Translations under genes and position numbers: made by a program
Part shown: in pieces, positions 48,291 to 60,600 of the stretch
Numbering within the stretch: position 1 is the stretch's first letter
How the letters are laid out: each line of letters starts with the position of its first letter
Assembly: GCF_901000735.1 (NCBI RefSeq)
Contig: NC_081546.1
Span: 26,180,527 to 26,244,526 of the forward strand
DNA: 64,000 nt
Direction: 5' to 3'
Origin: Corylus avellana
Taxonomy: Eukaryota; Streptophyta; Magnoliopsida; Fagales; Betulaceae
Notes under the pieces: generated by a model
What the model was told of the DNA's origin: nothing
The model's input: only the letters and a program-made list of their open reading frames with translations
Databases searched by the model: none

Positions 48291-48764
48291 TGTTATGGGT
48301 GATGTTGGTGGAGCTGGGTCATGGTGGTGAGTCACTCAGTGCCAAGACACGTGTGAAGAGGAAGGGGAAGACTCTAGAAGATTGCTCTGCACAGCTGGCA
48401 TCCCTTATCATTTAAATGCTTTATTTTATTTACCTTGTCATTTTACCTTGAATTTATGTTTGTATTCACGCTGCTGTGTTTGTAATATCCCCTCATGCTG
48501 TCATTTGTCAGCTTGTGTGAATAGGTGAAATTCTGTTAGAATCCTTTCTAACAGAATGCTGGATATAAGGGCTAGACTAGAGGGGTAGAAGGAGATTTTG
48601 GGGGGAATATTGTATTACCTGAGTCTATGGAGAGTAGCTCTCTCGAAGCAGCTTATCTTTAATATTACTGCACTCTGTTTTTTCTCCATTATCATCTTCA
48701 ACCTTCCTTCATTTTGCCACAATATCCCCTGTAATTCTGCACTGCCAGTAAACACCCCCTTACA
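48291..48764 (+). repeat. 3' LTR
   Basis: A 474-bp repeat, TG...CA ends, about 99% identical to the 5' LTR, followed by the AAAGA target duplication. Confidence 0.95.
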
Positions 48765-50563
48765 AAAGAATTAACGCAAATATTGGTATGCGCCACCATC
48801 TTGTTCCCCTGTTTTATTGATTTTTAGGTCACCATCTTGTTTCCATGTGAAAAACTTAATATGACTCCAAACGACACTTAGAAGGGGGTTGAATAGGTGT
48901 ATTCAAATAAAATGCGGAATTAAAATATTAACCAATCAAATCAATCTTTCACCAAAATATGTAAAACAACAAATCATAGAGATACAGATATTTTGGTTAC
49001 GAAGAGAAAACTATTTAGAGAACTCTCTACAATATAAAACCTCTCCGAGACAGCGAAACCCAAGAAATCAACTAAATTAGTAAAAGAATAAGAATTACAA
49101 GAAGTTCACACTTAAAAAACTTTTGAAGCTGACACTCTCTTGCATAAGTCAAGCGACCCACTTGACTTCTACCGCAGTAGTCCTTTCTAGAATATCTGGC
49201 ACAATCCTTCTACGTGATCTCCCTTCACCGAAACTCCGGTTGACTTCAATTGTGTACAATTTGTGATACAAGCACAACCTTTTACTCTCTAAGAGAGACT
49301 CGCCCTAACGCTTACTATCTTAAACGCTCTCTTAGCACAAACTACCGAACTTTAGATGTAGAATTCGTGTCTCTCCAATTCTATAAAGATGTATTTATAA
49401 CATCTACAAAACCCCAGACTTGGGCTCACATTAAAAACACGTTTTTGGCATAAAATCTACGGGCCGTCCAAATGGGTTAAGTGCCTGTCCGGATGGGCCC
49501 TTGCGATGATTGGAAAACTGAGTTTCTACTTCTACTATCCGGACACGGTTGCTCCATGTTTGGATAGCCATTGTGTTGATGGGCTTGCTGGATCTGCTGT
49601 TCGGACAGGGTAAGGGCCTGTCCAGACAGGGCCTGCATTAAGGATACTTCTGACTTGCGTTGGTGTCTTGTGGATGAGTCTTGGTGCTTTGGAACTACCG
49701 TTTGAACACCGAATTAACCAACACAAGAACTAACACCTTGTTTTATTGTTTTTTAGCATGATTGAGCTTAAACCTATGGACTTAAGCTTTTGATTGGTGT
49801 GATGTCTCGGCATGCTATATTATAATAAGTTCACTAAAAGCTTTCCTAAGGTATCTATCTCTTTAATAAGTGGTATTAGAGTTGATAGTAGCTAGTGTGC
49901 ATTATGGTGGACAAAAAGGTGCAAGGTATGAGTATGGATGAACATTGTTCTTGAAGTGAAGGACAAAAAGGTTCATAGGATGGGCTAGCACAAGAATTCC
50001 TAGAGTAGGGATAAAAATCTGTAATCTATGAGCATGAAACCGGCCGTGGTTCCTGGCCGAGTAAGAAGTAAAAATGTGCATGACACGAACACAAATGAGA
50101 GTCCATAGAGTACGGACAAAGGTGTGGTGCGACCCACATAGTCCTCAAGTGACCTTGGAGAGGACCCATAAATTATAAAAAATATTTTCACTTTGAAAGG
50201 AAGTGTAGTAATGTGGTGATGAACTCACACATGAAGAGGAGATTGTTGAGTATATACGTGTGAGTGTAAAAATGTTTGAGTTCCACATGCATGAGTGTAA
50301 GATAGTAGAATCATGTGTGGTGTCCCAACATGCCATATTATGAGCTTCACTTAAAAAACTCCTCCAAGTTTCAATCTTCTCAACAGATTAAGCTCAACCA
50401 CTCAACATTGGCCTTCTTGTTTTGGATCTCTTCTCATGTAACACGGCTGGAAAACTTGTGACTTTTAAAAGTAATCTTTAATTTTCTGTCCGCACCAAGA
50501 ACCATATGAGTATATTTATTATGCTCATTATGGACTAGTTGAAATAAATGGATACTTCTCATT
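48765..50563. other. Degenerate repeats right of the Ty3 element
   Basis: No gene is supported. The part from about 48850 to 49780 opens 'agaagggggttgaatagg', a phrase common in plant retroelement sequence, but no boundaries are visible. From about 49800 to 50400 there are signs of a collapsed small LTR element (separate entry). Confidence 0.4.
49800..50400 (+). mobile_element. Probable degenerate small LTR (TRIM-like) element
   Basis: Two diverged direct repeats, at about 49802-49862 ('gtctcggcatgctatattat.a..ttcact') and 50319-50380 ('gtcccaacatgccatattatgagcttcact'), are about 520 bases apart. Immediately after the first lies TGGTATTAGAG (about 49871), one change from the initiator-tRNA primer site. 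Before the second, purine-rich 'atgaagaggaga' precedes TGTTGAGTATATACG (50244), which looks like an LTR start. No coding domains remain. Confidence 0.45.
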
Positions 50564-51290
50564 AGGCCTAGGTATCGGTCAAAACGGTCCGATTTTGGCT
50601 CTTATCTGTTATTAACCGATAATTTTCGGTTAAATGGTTTATTAACCGATACCGGACCAATAAGAATTTTAATCGAAATTATCGATTGTAACAGTACACG
50701 GTTTAACGGTTCAGTTAAACCAGTTAACCAGTTTAATCGTGGGCTTTATATTGATTGATTTTGTTGGGCTAAAAAATGAGTTTTTTGACTTTTGAGAGCC
50801 CAAATACATTTTGTTGGGCTAAAATAACTTATTAAAAATGAGTTGTTTTAGGGCCCAAATACTTTTTGTTGAGACCCAAATATTTGTTTTTTGAGCTAAA
50901 AATTAAAGCTTTTTTATATTGATCTACCACAACTTTTTTTATATTATAAAATACATTTTTTCCAAAGCAAATGGACTAATTAACATAATGAATGCTAATT
51001 AGACTAACAAAACTAGTTACTGAAAAATGCTTTCACCAAAGGCAAAGAAATCCCATCCAATGTCATCACTAAAAAAAAAAAATCAAACCTACTCAAACCC
51101 AAATTAAGATAAAATTACATAGGTATATATATAATCCCAAAACTACATCGTTTTGGCATCCCTACTTAACAGTTTATATCGGTTAAACGGTTAACCAATA
51201 TGAAATTTCTAACCGGACCGATAAGCATACCGGTATAAAAAATTTAACCAATAAGAATATCGGTATATCGGTTACGGTTAATATCGGTAC

Positions 51291-52260
51291 CACTACAAAA
51301 AAATCATTATTTTCTGACGTGGCAAACAGTACATGATTTTTGCCATGTCACCATTTTCTGATGTGGCAAAAAATGCCACGGCAGAAAATAAATATTTTCT
51401 NNNNNNNNNNNNNNNNNNNNNNNNNNNNNNNNNNNNNNNNNNNNNNNNNNNNNNNNNNNNNNNNNNNNNNNNNNNNNNNNNNNNNNNNNNNNNNNNNNNN
51501 AAAAAAAAAAAAAAAAAGAGGAGAAGAGAAGAGAAGAGAAGAAGATTTTTTATGTTTTTGAAGATTTGTTGGATTTGACATTTAGGTTTTTGATTTTTCA
51601 GACTGTTTTTTTTTTATTTGGGTTTTTTGATTTTTTGATTTGGGTTTTTGATTGTTTGAAGATTTTTCAGTGTAAGTTTGGGTTTTTGAAAATGGAGATC
51701 GAAAAGAAGTGAGAAAACGGGGAAAAGATTTTGGAGAAATTTTTTGCAAAAACAAGATAATTTTTTCGTGGTTTTAAAATCTTCTTTGCACCACTTCACT
51801 GCACCAGTGGTGCAGAGAAACGAGTGGTGCAGAGAAATTCGTTTCTATGCACCACTCAATAAATTACAAAAAAAATTAATTAATTAAATTAATACATTTT
51901 TTAATTGAAAAAAAAAAACTCAGAATTTTTTTTTTTAAAAAAATTATTATTTTTAATTAATTTTTAAATTTCCAATATAACACGTCAGAAAATTTTATGA
52001 CTTGTCAAATTGACACGTCACAAAAATTTTTTGAAGTGTTAAATCCAACACGTCAGAATTTTCTGACATGTTGGATTTAACACGTCAGGAATTTCTGACG
52101 TGCCATCTTTGGCATGTTAGAAATTTTTCATTCCTGACACCCACAATCTTAACGCTTGAAACATGTCAAAATAGCCCCGTCAGGAGGATTTGCTGACGTG
52201 TCAGGTGGCCTGACACGCCAGAAAACTTATGTCAATAAAAAAATCTTTTTTTTTATAGTG
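51291..52260. mobile_element. CACTA (En/Spm-type) non-autonomous element
   Basis: Starts CACTACAAAAAAATCA and ends with the inverse TTTTTTTTTATAGTG. It is flanked by perfect 3-bp duplications TAC (51288-51290 and 52261-52263), as CACTA elements make. Subterminal TGACGTG/CACGTCA motifs recur many times (51315-51390 and 51975-52220). It contains the 100-N assembly gap, so true length and coding content are unknown. Confidence 0.85.
51401..51500. other. Assembly gap (100 N)
   Basis: Exactly 100 N, the conventional size for a scaffold gap of unknown length. It lies inside the CACTA element, next to a poly(A) and (GAGAA)n stretch, so a repeat collapse is likely. Confidence 0.98.
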
Positions 52261-52608
52261 TACACAGCCGGTAATCGATAACCAGTTAATTTGCCCACCC
52301 TTACGTCTCATTGCAGGTTTTCCATTATAAGAGATATTATCAAGCCGAATATTGACTTTCGTACTCACTCGATAGCATAGTGGGTGTGATCTGGATCCCT
52401 CTCTAAATGTAGATTTTTGTTTTTTGCGTTCAACAATTTCAATTAATGTAAGTTTCATTGTACACAACAAGAATTAACACACCCCAGCAAAAGGGAAGAA
52501 ATTAAGAAGAAAGAGTCAAAGACCAACACAAGAAGCAAAAACTGAAATTCATCATCCTTTTATACATTTATACATGGTGAGTGATTTTCTTCACTTCGAT
52601 GCATACCT

Positions 52609-55600
52609 TCAGCACTGCTTTGTTGAAGTCAGCAATACACGATTGCGATACTCTCCAAGGGCCCATATGGGAAAGATGTTTCTATAGGCTGAATAACTGA
52701 TCATGCAGCTCTTGTTGAAAACTCCTATGATTTCCTATAGATTCAAAAGCCAAAAAAAAAAAAAGAAGAAAGAAATAAAACTAATTAATAATGCATCCCA
52801 ATTAGCGTTTCACCCAACTCATGAGCTTCTAAATTATATGTACGACTACTAAATGGTTTGATAACTAAACTAGAATCCAGTTGCTTAATAAACCTCCCCC
52901 ATTTGGATATGGTGCAATATATTAAAAGAACGGTCCAATTATGACAACAATGTAATAAAAAATAAATTAAAAAAAAAAAAGAGAGAAAGAGTGGCCAAAC
53001 TACGTACCCCACTCCCAAACTGCTCATCCGAAATGGTTTGTTAAGAGAATAGTTCAGTCACCCCAAACCGACTACTCTTAAATCACTTTTTACAGGTGGC
53101 TTTGTGGGGTTATGTCAACCCAACAGTCAATCATTTGATTTTTTTTTTCTTTGTATTGCTGTAATGATATAAACCGTTCATTTAAAATGAGCTGAAAAAA
53201 AAAAGACAAAAAAAAAAGAAGAAGGAATTTGTGAATCCAAATCCCCTCCCCCCCTCTCTCTTCTTTGTATAAATTTACCTGTTGAGGAAAATCTCCATTT
53301 TCCATTTGTGAATTAATCAACACCTTTGCCGCCCGATGTAAGGGGATCAGATCTCGCTCGGCCTATTCCATCAGATTGGTAACAAAAAAAAAAAAAAAAA
53401 AAAAAAATAGGGTTGAATTGCTTACAAATTCTATCTCACTCTTGTATCACTGTACTGATCATATGACAGTACCTATCAGTCTTTGAATCAATCTTTATTT
53501 TTTTTAAAAAAAAAAAATCAAAAGTTGATGAGGATTGTTATATCAGCCTAACGATATAAGAGTGAGACGAAAATAAATATTTAGAATTATTCAACTAGAA
53601 GTAAGCTTAGATAATATTGTATCGTACCTGGCCAGCTTCAATGAGAGCTAACATAGCCCACCCAGTATTTACTATGTGTGCTTTGTCCCCTTCCAGATTT
53701 TTGTATACCTATTCACAGTGCATATGATATATAGTTACAAAAATTATGAGCCATATATATAGGTAACTTTTTTTGTGTGATTGAAACCTTAAATTTTCCT
53801 TAACTTTGTCAAAAGAACTTGGAATCAGTATTGGTATTAGTTCTTTGGTTTTAGGAAAAATTACATTTTATCCCCTCCAAAGTTGACTGTTTTTTAATTT
53901 GAACACCAAAGTTTTAATTTTTACAATCCGCCCCCTAAAGTTTCAAATTTTTGCAATTTGACAAATTGTATCCAAAACTTTCCATATTGCCCCTAATTTA
54001 TTATTATTTTTATTTATTTTTTATTTTTTATAAAAAAATTGTTTAAAAAATTCGGGGTGGCCCTTTGGCCATCTGGCCATTTTTATATCCGCAAATTTTT
54101 TTTTTTAATAAAAAATAAAAATTAGGAGCAATATGGAAATTTTGAGATAATATTGGTCTAATTGAAAAAAATTGAAACTTTGTAAGAGTGATTGTAAAAA
54201 TTAAAACTTTAGTGTTTAAATTAAAAAAGCTGTCAACTTTGAGGGAGTAAACTGTAATTTTTCCGTAATGTTATTACTTTTGAAACAATTATAATCTAAT
54301 TTGTTTTTTCTTTCTTCTTTCAAGCAAAAAGGGTACAGGGGGAGACCGGTCGAGGAGATCCTATCTAAACGTACATGACCATAATAACTACTTTTACTTA
54401 CTTAGAAGTGATAGGCAAGTGGGTTCAATAACCATCCCCCAAAGTCCAAATTGCATCAGGTGTTAGGCAACAATAGTCTTAAAAATTACCAATTTGTCCC
54501 AAGATTTGATACCAAGATCTAATTCACACCTACCTTTTGGCACTGGACCAGTACACCTCATGTGGCAACATAAGTCAATAGTTTGAACCCTCACTTAATT
54601 CATTAGGTCCACTCCACACCTACACCTACCCCACCCACTGGACCTATATATTGAATTATGTAGCACAATCCCATAATATGAGGATTTAAATTTTTTTTAA
54701 ATCCTTTTTATTTTTTATAATAATTGGATTAACTAATGGTCCAAAATCCAAGAAAAATTAGGTGTTTAAAAAAGTTGTAAGAATAAATATAATTGAGGAA
54801 CTTGTAGAGACCAGCTTAAAATAAGGTGTACCCTTGAAATAGATGTTACCTTATCTTGGCATGAAAGGTAGCTCTCTCCCCAACCGCCTGAGTGAAGCTG
54901 TTTGGAGAGTAAGAAATGGGATGCTCTTCTAATGCTGTGGCTGTTTTGGTATGTCCTACCAGCAGCCACCAGTCCCTTTATTCCAAACCATGTTGCATAG
55001 GTGTAGCAAACTCCCCAACTCCCATACCTGCATGTTTTCCAATATGGTCATGCATGCATGCTCAATGGTAAAGAAATTAATCACCTTAATATTTTTTTGT
55101 TAACGACAATAACAATAATACTTCAAAAACCCAGCTGAGAGTAAGTGTTTGAATAGAATATTAAAGTATTAATTAAATTATTATTTTTTTTATCGGTTTA
55201 AGCTTTTGATATTATTGTAATATGACTTAAATTACTCAAGTTAATTTGTGGGGTGCCACTAAGGAAAATGGTTGTTTTTCTCTCACATGTTTCCACCTCT
55301 ACATGTTGGTGTTGGAATTCACTTTTTCAGCCTAAGTGAATCTCTAGTCTAAGCCTGATTTGGACTTCTTGTTTTAGTCGACATGCAGTGTTCTATTTCA
55401 AATTGGATTTGGAGTCTCTCTTTAACCGACGTTGATTTGAGCATATTAAGGCTTTGAGCTTTGAGTGGTTTTCTCCTTACTCTTTTGTACTTCATCTTTT
55501 GATAGTGAATTTCTTCAAGATAGTTTTCACCAGTAGATATAAGCTTAGCGTCTTGTGTGATTGATTTGCTTTTATTATTATTTTTTTTTCTACTTCTTTG

Positions 55601-57629
55601 GGATCATAAATTTAGTTCCGTGTATAACAGACATAAATAATGATTTAGATTGTTATGTTAAGCAAATTCCACAAACCCCGACTGTAGTACGTACCTACCT
55701 TTGACGTTGCTTGATTTTCATGAACAAAAATATATGGAGAAAGAATATTTACTCCCACTAACTATTAAACAATTTGCAATGTTCATTCCAAACTACTATT
55801 GGGATTGCAATGTTCCCTTTTTGTGCATAAAATGACAAAAATTCAGGAAAATGTTAATAACTAGCTCCACTTGACATTATAGATGGCTAGTGGACTTGGC
55901 TTGTCCTTTGAAATCTCTTATAATTGACTGTTTGAATTGCGTGAAAGTCGGGCAGCCCTTTCATTGTTAGGAATGCTCGAACTGAGTGTAGTTCAGACAA
56001 CATGCATATATGTTCGCTTCATATTCTTTCCAATATTTTGAAGTGTGTGTGTGTGTTTTCTTTATTTCTATATTTTTGGTGTTTATTAATTCTGTTGTTT
56101 TTAAATCAATTTAATTCCAATCTTTGTTCCCCTTCCACCCGACAAATGGGCAAATATTTGGTAAATGTGATGAGTATAAGTTGAAAGGAGCGAAAACAAA
56201 CCAAGAGCCATCAGCAAGTTGTATGCTCTCAATGAAATGAATTGCCTTTTCGATGCATGCTTCTATTTCTTTCCTCCGATGTCCAGGATGCTGTCTCATG
56301 AATGATACAAGACCCTGAATCGCTGCTGAAGTGCATTCCACATACCTGCATTATGGGGTTAATTAAAACACAAGTAAAAAATTATAGTTGTGTATTTTTT
56401 TTTCTTCTTTTTATCATATTTATTATAAAGATTTAAGACATAGAAACAAAGTAAAGATACATGTAATAACAACCATAATTAACTATAAACTTGAGTAGAG
56501 TCTGCTAGACTTTGCTGTTTCAAAATGTGTTATTTCAAAAATAGAGATTTTTGAAATGTGCGACACTACAAAAAAAGGGCATTTTATGCCTTTTTTTTTT
56601 AATGCCGTTTTAGGCTATATAAACGACACTAAACAGTTAATACTGTTTAATTAATGCCGTTTCTCAAACAGCATTAAAGTTCCGGTTAAAAACGTTATTT
56701 TTAAATTTCCGGCATTAAAGTTCCGATAAGAAATGTCATTAAAGTTCTAAGTCGCATCTTTAAAACGTTATTTTTAAAAACACAGTTAAGCAGTTGGTAA
56801 AATAGCGATTTGAACTTTTAAATCGCAGTCTAGCCTTTAAAATAGTGCGTTTTTAAAAACACACCCCTTGCCTGCGATGAGTTTTCTATGTTTTACGATC
56901 GCACTTTTAACTTGTAAGATTATAAGACCAAACGGAGTCACAATAATTTGTAAGTAAATTATAGGCATAGTACTTGATCTTACTGATAATCAATAATAAT
57001 ATCTCCAAACGTTTCGGACGGGTTGATAATCTGTGAAAGAATCATCATCATGTGTTAGCTTTGTGTAAGGTTCAACTCTACAAACCAAATTGGAAAAGAA
57101 AGAATGTGTTAATTACCTCCAACCATGCATAGGATCTTGTGAGCTCGTATGAAGCAAATCCACCATTGTTGTTCTGTAATATTGCATGTCAAGGAGCAAA
57201 TAGATTCATATGCAGAATTATTAATATGCAAAAGCATTGATATAGAGAACCTTGTTTTCCTCGAGTCTATTGCACCGACAAATATCTAAAATACATGTGA
57301 TTTTTAATAGAAAATGTAAATTTTAAATACATTTTGAACTTCATAATATGACAAACTTGTACCTGTAATGATAAAATCACATTAACGGCGTCGTACAGTT
57401 GATCTATTGCTATCGCCTCTCCAGCAATGTCAGATGGCATTCTTGATAACAAGAGTGCTGCCTGTTAACAAACAATTAAAGGATAAATCAGGCACCAGCA
57501 GATCATGCAACAGATAGTTATGCAGCAACAAATTATGCAGATATATGCAGATAACTATGAACAAAAGATAAATATATATAGTTGGTGTCACTATAATTAC
57601 ATATTTAAGAATACACATAATAATCATGT

Positions 57630-57682
<53 letters not shown>

Positions 57683-60600
57683 GAGTTTATATAAAAATAC
57701 ATGTGAAAATTATACATTTTAAATGTTAAATCACCGGTCATCCCAAAAGTTTAACATGATAGAAATAGGTAAATTTAATAATATAATCAATATATATATA
57801 GGTAAATTTAATATATATATATATATTTTGACATATCCGCACAAGAAGGGGGAGGGAGATTCGAACTAATGGCATCCGCTTCATTAGGCGTGGTCCCAGC
57901 CGACTGAGCTACCTCTTGGGAATCAATACTTTAACACTCTCATTCACATGTGCGCTTAAACTTCATTTTAATAGGTAAGTTTTAATACGTGAAATATTTA
58001 ATTGAAATGAAGGATAAATTGTGGAGTCAAGATTTTAACTCATCATGACTTTTTAGCTCTTACACCATGTTAAATTATCACTTTTGTGATAAATGGCTAT
58101 TTAACATAATATGATATGGTATCAGAGCCAAATCTTTTGAGTTCGAATATTGACTCCTTAAAGTCACCCTCATATATATATATAATTTTTTAAAAACTAA
58201 GTGTTGGATCTTACTTATTAAAATGGAGTTTGAGCTTATACGCGAAGAAAAATGTTAAAGTGTTGATTAAATTTACTCGTTCCTATCAGCTTAAGCTTTT
58301 AGTATAAATAATGATTTAACATTACGGATAAATATTAGTTTAATGGACTGTGTTGAAAGAATTTTCTTCAGCCCAGTTTGAAAGAAAGCTTTATCCAAAC
58401 TTATTTAACACAGCGTAAACCATTCACTATGTGCAGCTCGCACGCCAACTAAGAACCACCTTAGAATTGATAACATTTAAGACGAAATTAATTAAGGTGG
58501 TGTTTGTTCACCTCATTTTTCCAAAAAAATCAATATCAAAACATTCTCACTTTTTATATCACACAATTTACTTTTTACTACCATTCAAATAAAAATATCA
58601 CTACAATTTTATTTTATTTTTCACTTTTCTATACCAAACATTATTCTTTTTTTTTTTTAAAAAAAAAAAAAATTTCAAAATGCATGAACAGTGCCGTGTT
58701 GTTTACCAAACAGGGCCTAATTACCTTCAAAGCTTCTGATGTACAATCCGATACAATCCAACCATTTTCTGGAGTCGAGAAAGGCCATCCACCCTTTGAA
58801 ATGTGGCGATACCAGTAATTAAGATCACCTGAGCTCTCTATTCTAACCTTCATACTCGACCCCAGTCGAAATTTGAAAATTATTAATATTAATTTGAAGC
58901 CAAAAATAAGAATAAGAATTTCAAAATAGATAATTCTTTTTTATTATTGATCTATATAAATGTTTTAAATTTAGAGGTAGCATATATATTACTTGTGCTT
59001 TTTTGATAAAATTGTTTGCCTTTCTTAGCATTGAACCATATTCATCCACGAGGTTGGTAGCCAGGATTGCTTGAACAGCAAGAGTGACATCCCATAATTG
59101 AGAACCATTATATCCCTGTCATTGAAACATTTAAACATTTACATTGATGTCATATGATCACAGTCAAACTCACACAATAAAAATAAATAAAAAATTGTAA
59201 CGACAATAAAGTTTCATAATCTAAAGAAAGTACAAATAAAATAGATGAGAATTAAGGTACTTTCGATATGGCCTACGTCCACCCGTTAAGACATTCTCTT
59301 CACTACATTTTTCATTATTTGATTTCATGTATACAAGACTCAATTTATAGAGAGAGCATGAACACGCATCTTCTATGAAAAAAGTTAATTTTTTTGAATG
59401 GATCAAATCATTTAGGAACTAGAATTTGAAAAAAAATTTGTGGTATGTAGCATTTTTCATGTGCTATTATTTTAAGAAAACTAATCAACTTACAATTAGA
59501 GCTTTCTATAATCATTGTGGAACTTAACACCCGTGAGTTCCTTAATTTATAATCCACTCATTTTTTTGGACAATTGATCTTTTTAATGTAGAACTAATTT
59601 TTTGGAGTGTCACGAAAAAATCTTTAATTTCATTTTTTATTCAACCTTAATTGAACTTTTTACACTAACTTTAGTTTTTGTGGTGTCAAATTAACTAAAG
59701 AAACGGAGAAAAATTAAGTATAGATTGGCATAAAAGGAATTAAATTAGAACCTGCATTTTCATTCCATCTTCAGCCACCCATAGGTAATCTTTGATTCTT
59801 GGAAGGTGAAACTTATAAGCCTCTGAATTTGGATCCTCCACCCAACAACAGATCATGTTCAGTACCTGCATGTGTTCATGGATGAGTGTGTTTTAATTTG
59901 CTTCAAAACTAATTAATATGAACAATTTTTTGTTTTTGTTTTTTTTTTTTTTTTTCAATTCAATGCAGGGAAAAGAGGAAGATAGTATCACTTATGATGC
60001 TTAAGGAAACAGGTTTCTTTTAAAAAAAAATGTACAAAACAATGGGAAAGTTCTTTTATCAAGGTATGTATGAATATTTTTATGAATATTACAACTTTTA
60101 TTATAAATTTATTAAAAATTGATGTAGCAATTCATGTGTCATTTACCACATCAACTACTAAATAATTATACTTGATTATGGCTCAAGTAGCAATACAACA
60201 TAGAATGACACGTCAGTTTGTGAATCCATTTGGTACTTACTACGTTAATCGCTAAACAATTAAATCGATGTGAGAGCAAGAGTGGAACCGCCCCTAGCCT
60301 TAAGGGGTCTTGGGCTCCTCTAAAAGTAAAAAAATGCTATACAAATTGGAAAATTTTCTTTTAAATTTAGATATCTTTATGAAATGGACTCTTCAAAATT
60401 AGTTTTTATTCTTAAAATTTATTTATTTATTTTATTTTGTCCCCTAATTCCGCCCCTGCGTGAGAATACTATATGGAAGTGTTATGAAATTGATGTTGAT
60501 TTGTTGATTGGCATTTGGCAGTACCTATCAGGCTATCAAGATGTGCCGACAAAAAAGAAGTCTTTTGAGAAATTGATGTTGATAACTTCCATGATGGTGC

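Larger units (their letters stand above)
43204..48764 (+). mobile_element. Ty3/gypsy LTR retrotransposon with chromodomain
   Basis: A structurally complete 5.56-kb element: two LTRs, primer-binding site, gag, protease-RT-RNase H-integrase with C-terminal chromodomain, and polypurine tract. Perfect 5-bp target duplications AAAGA flank it (43199-43203 and 48765-48769). RT precedes integrase, as in Ty3/gypsy, and the chromodomain places it among chromoviruses. The LTRs differ by only about five substitutions and one indel, so insertion is recent. Two lesions, a frameshift near 44691 and a stop at 47619-47621, suggest this copy cannot make its full polyprotein. Confidence 0.95.
50564..52304. mobile_element. 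hAT-like element carrying a nested CACTA element
   Basis: Rich in GGTTAA/TTAACC and ATCGGT motifs at both ends (about 50572-50740 and 51165-51290, resuming after 52264). It is flanked by TTCTCATT (50556-50563) and GTCTCATT (52305-52312), an 8-bp duplication with one mismatch. The termini (AGGCCTAGGTATCGG, and inverted GTAAGGGTGGGCAAA) are only loosely inverted. It is interrupted by the CACTA element at 51291-52260. Confidence 0.55.

Noticed and set aside
57857..57911. Functional tRNA gene
   Set aside because: A and B boxes are present, but the acceptor stem does not pair and the anticodon arm is not convincing, so a SINE or relic is more likely.
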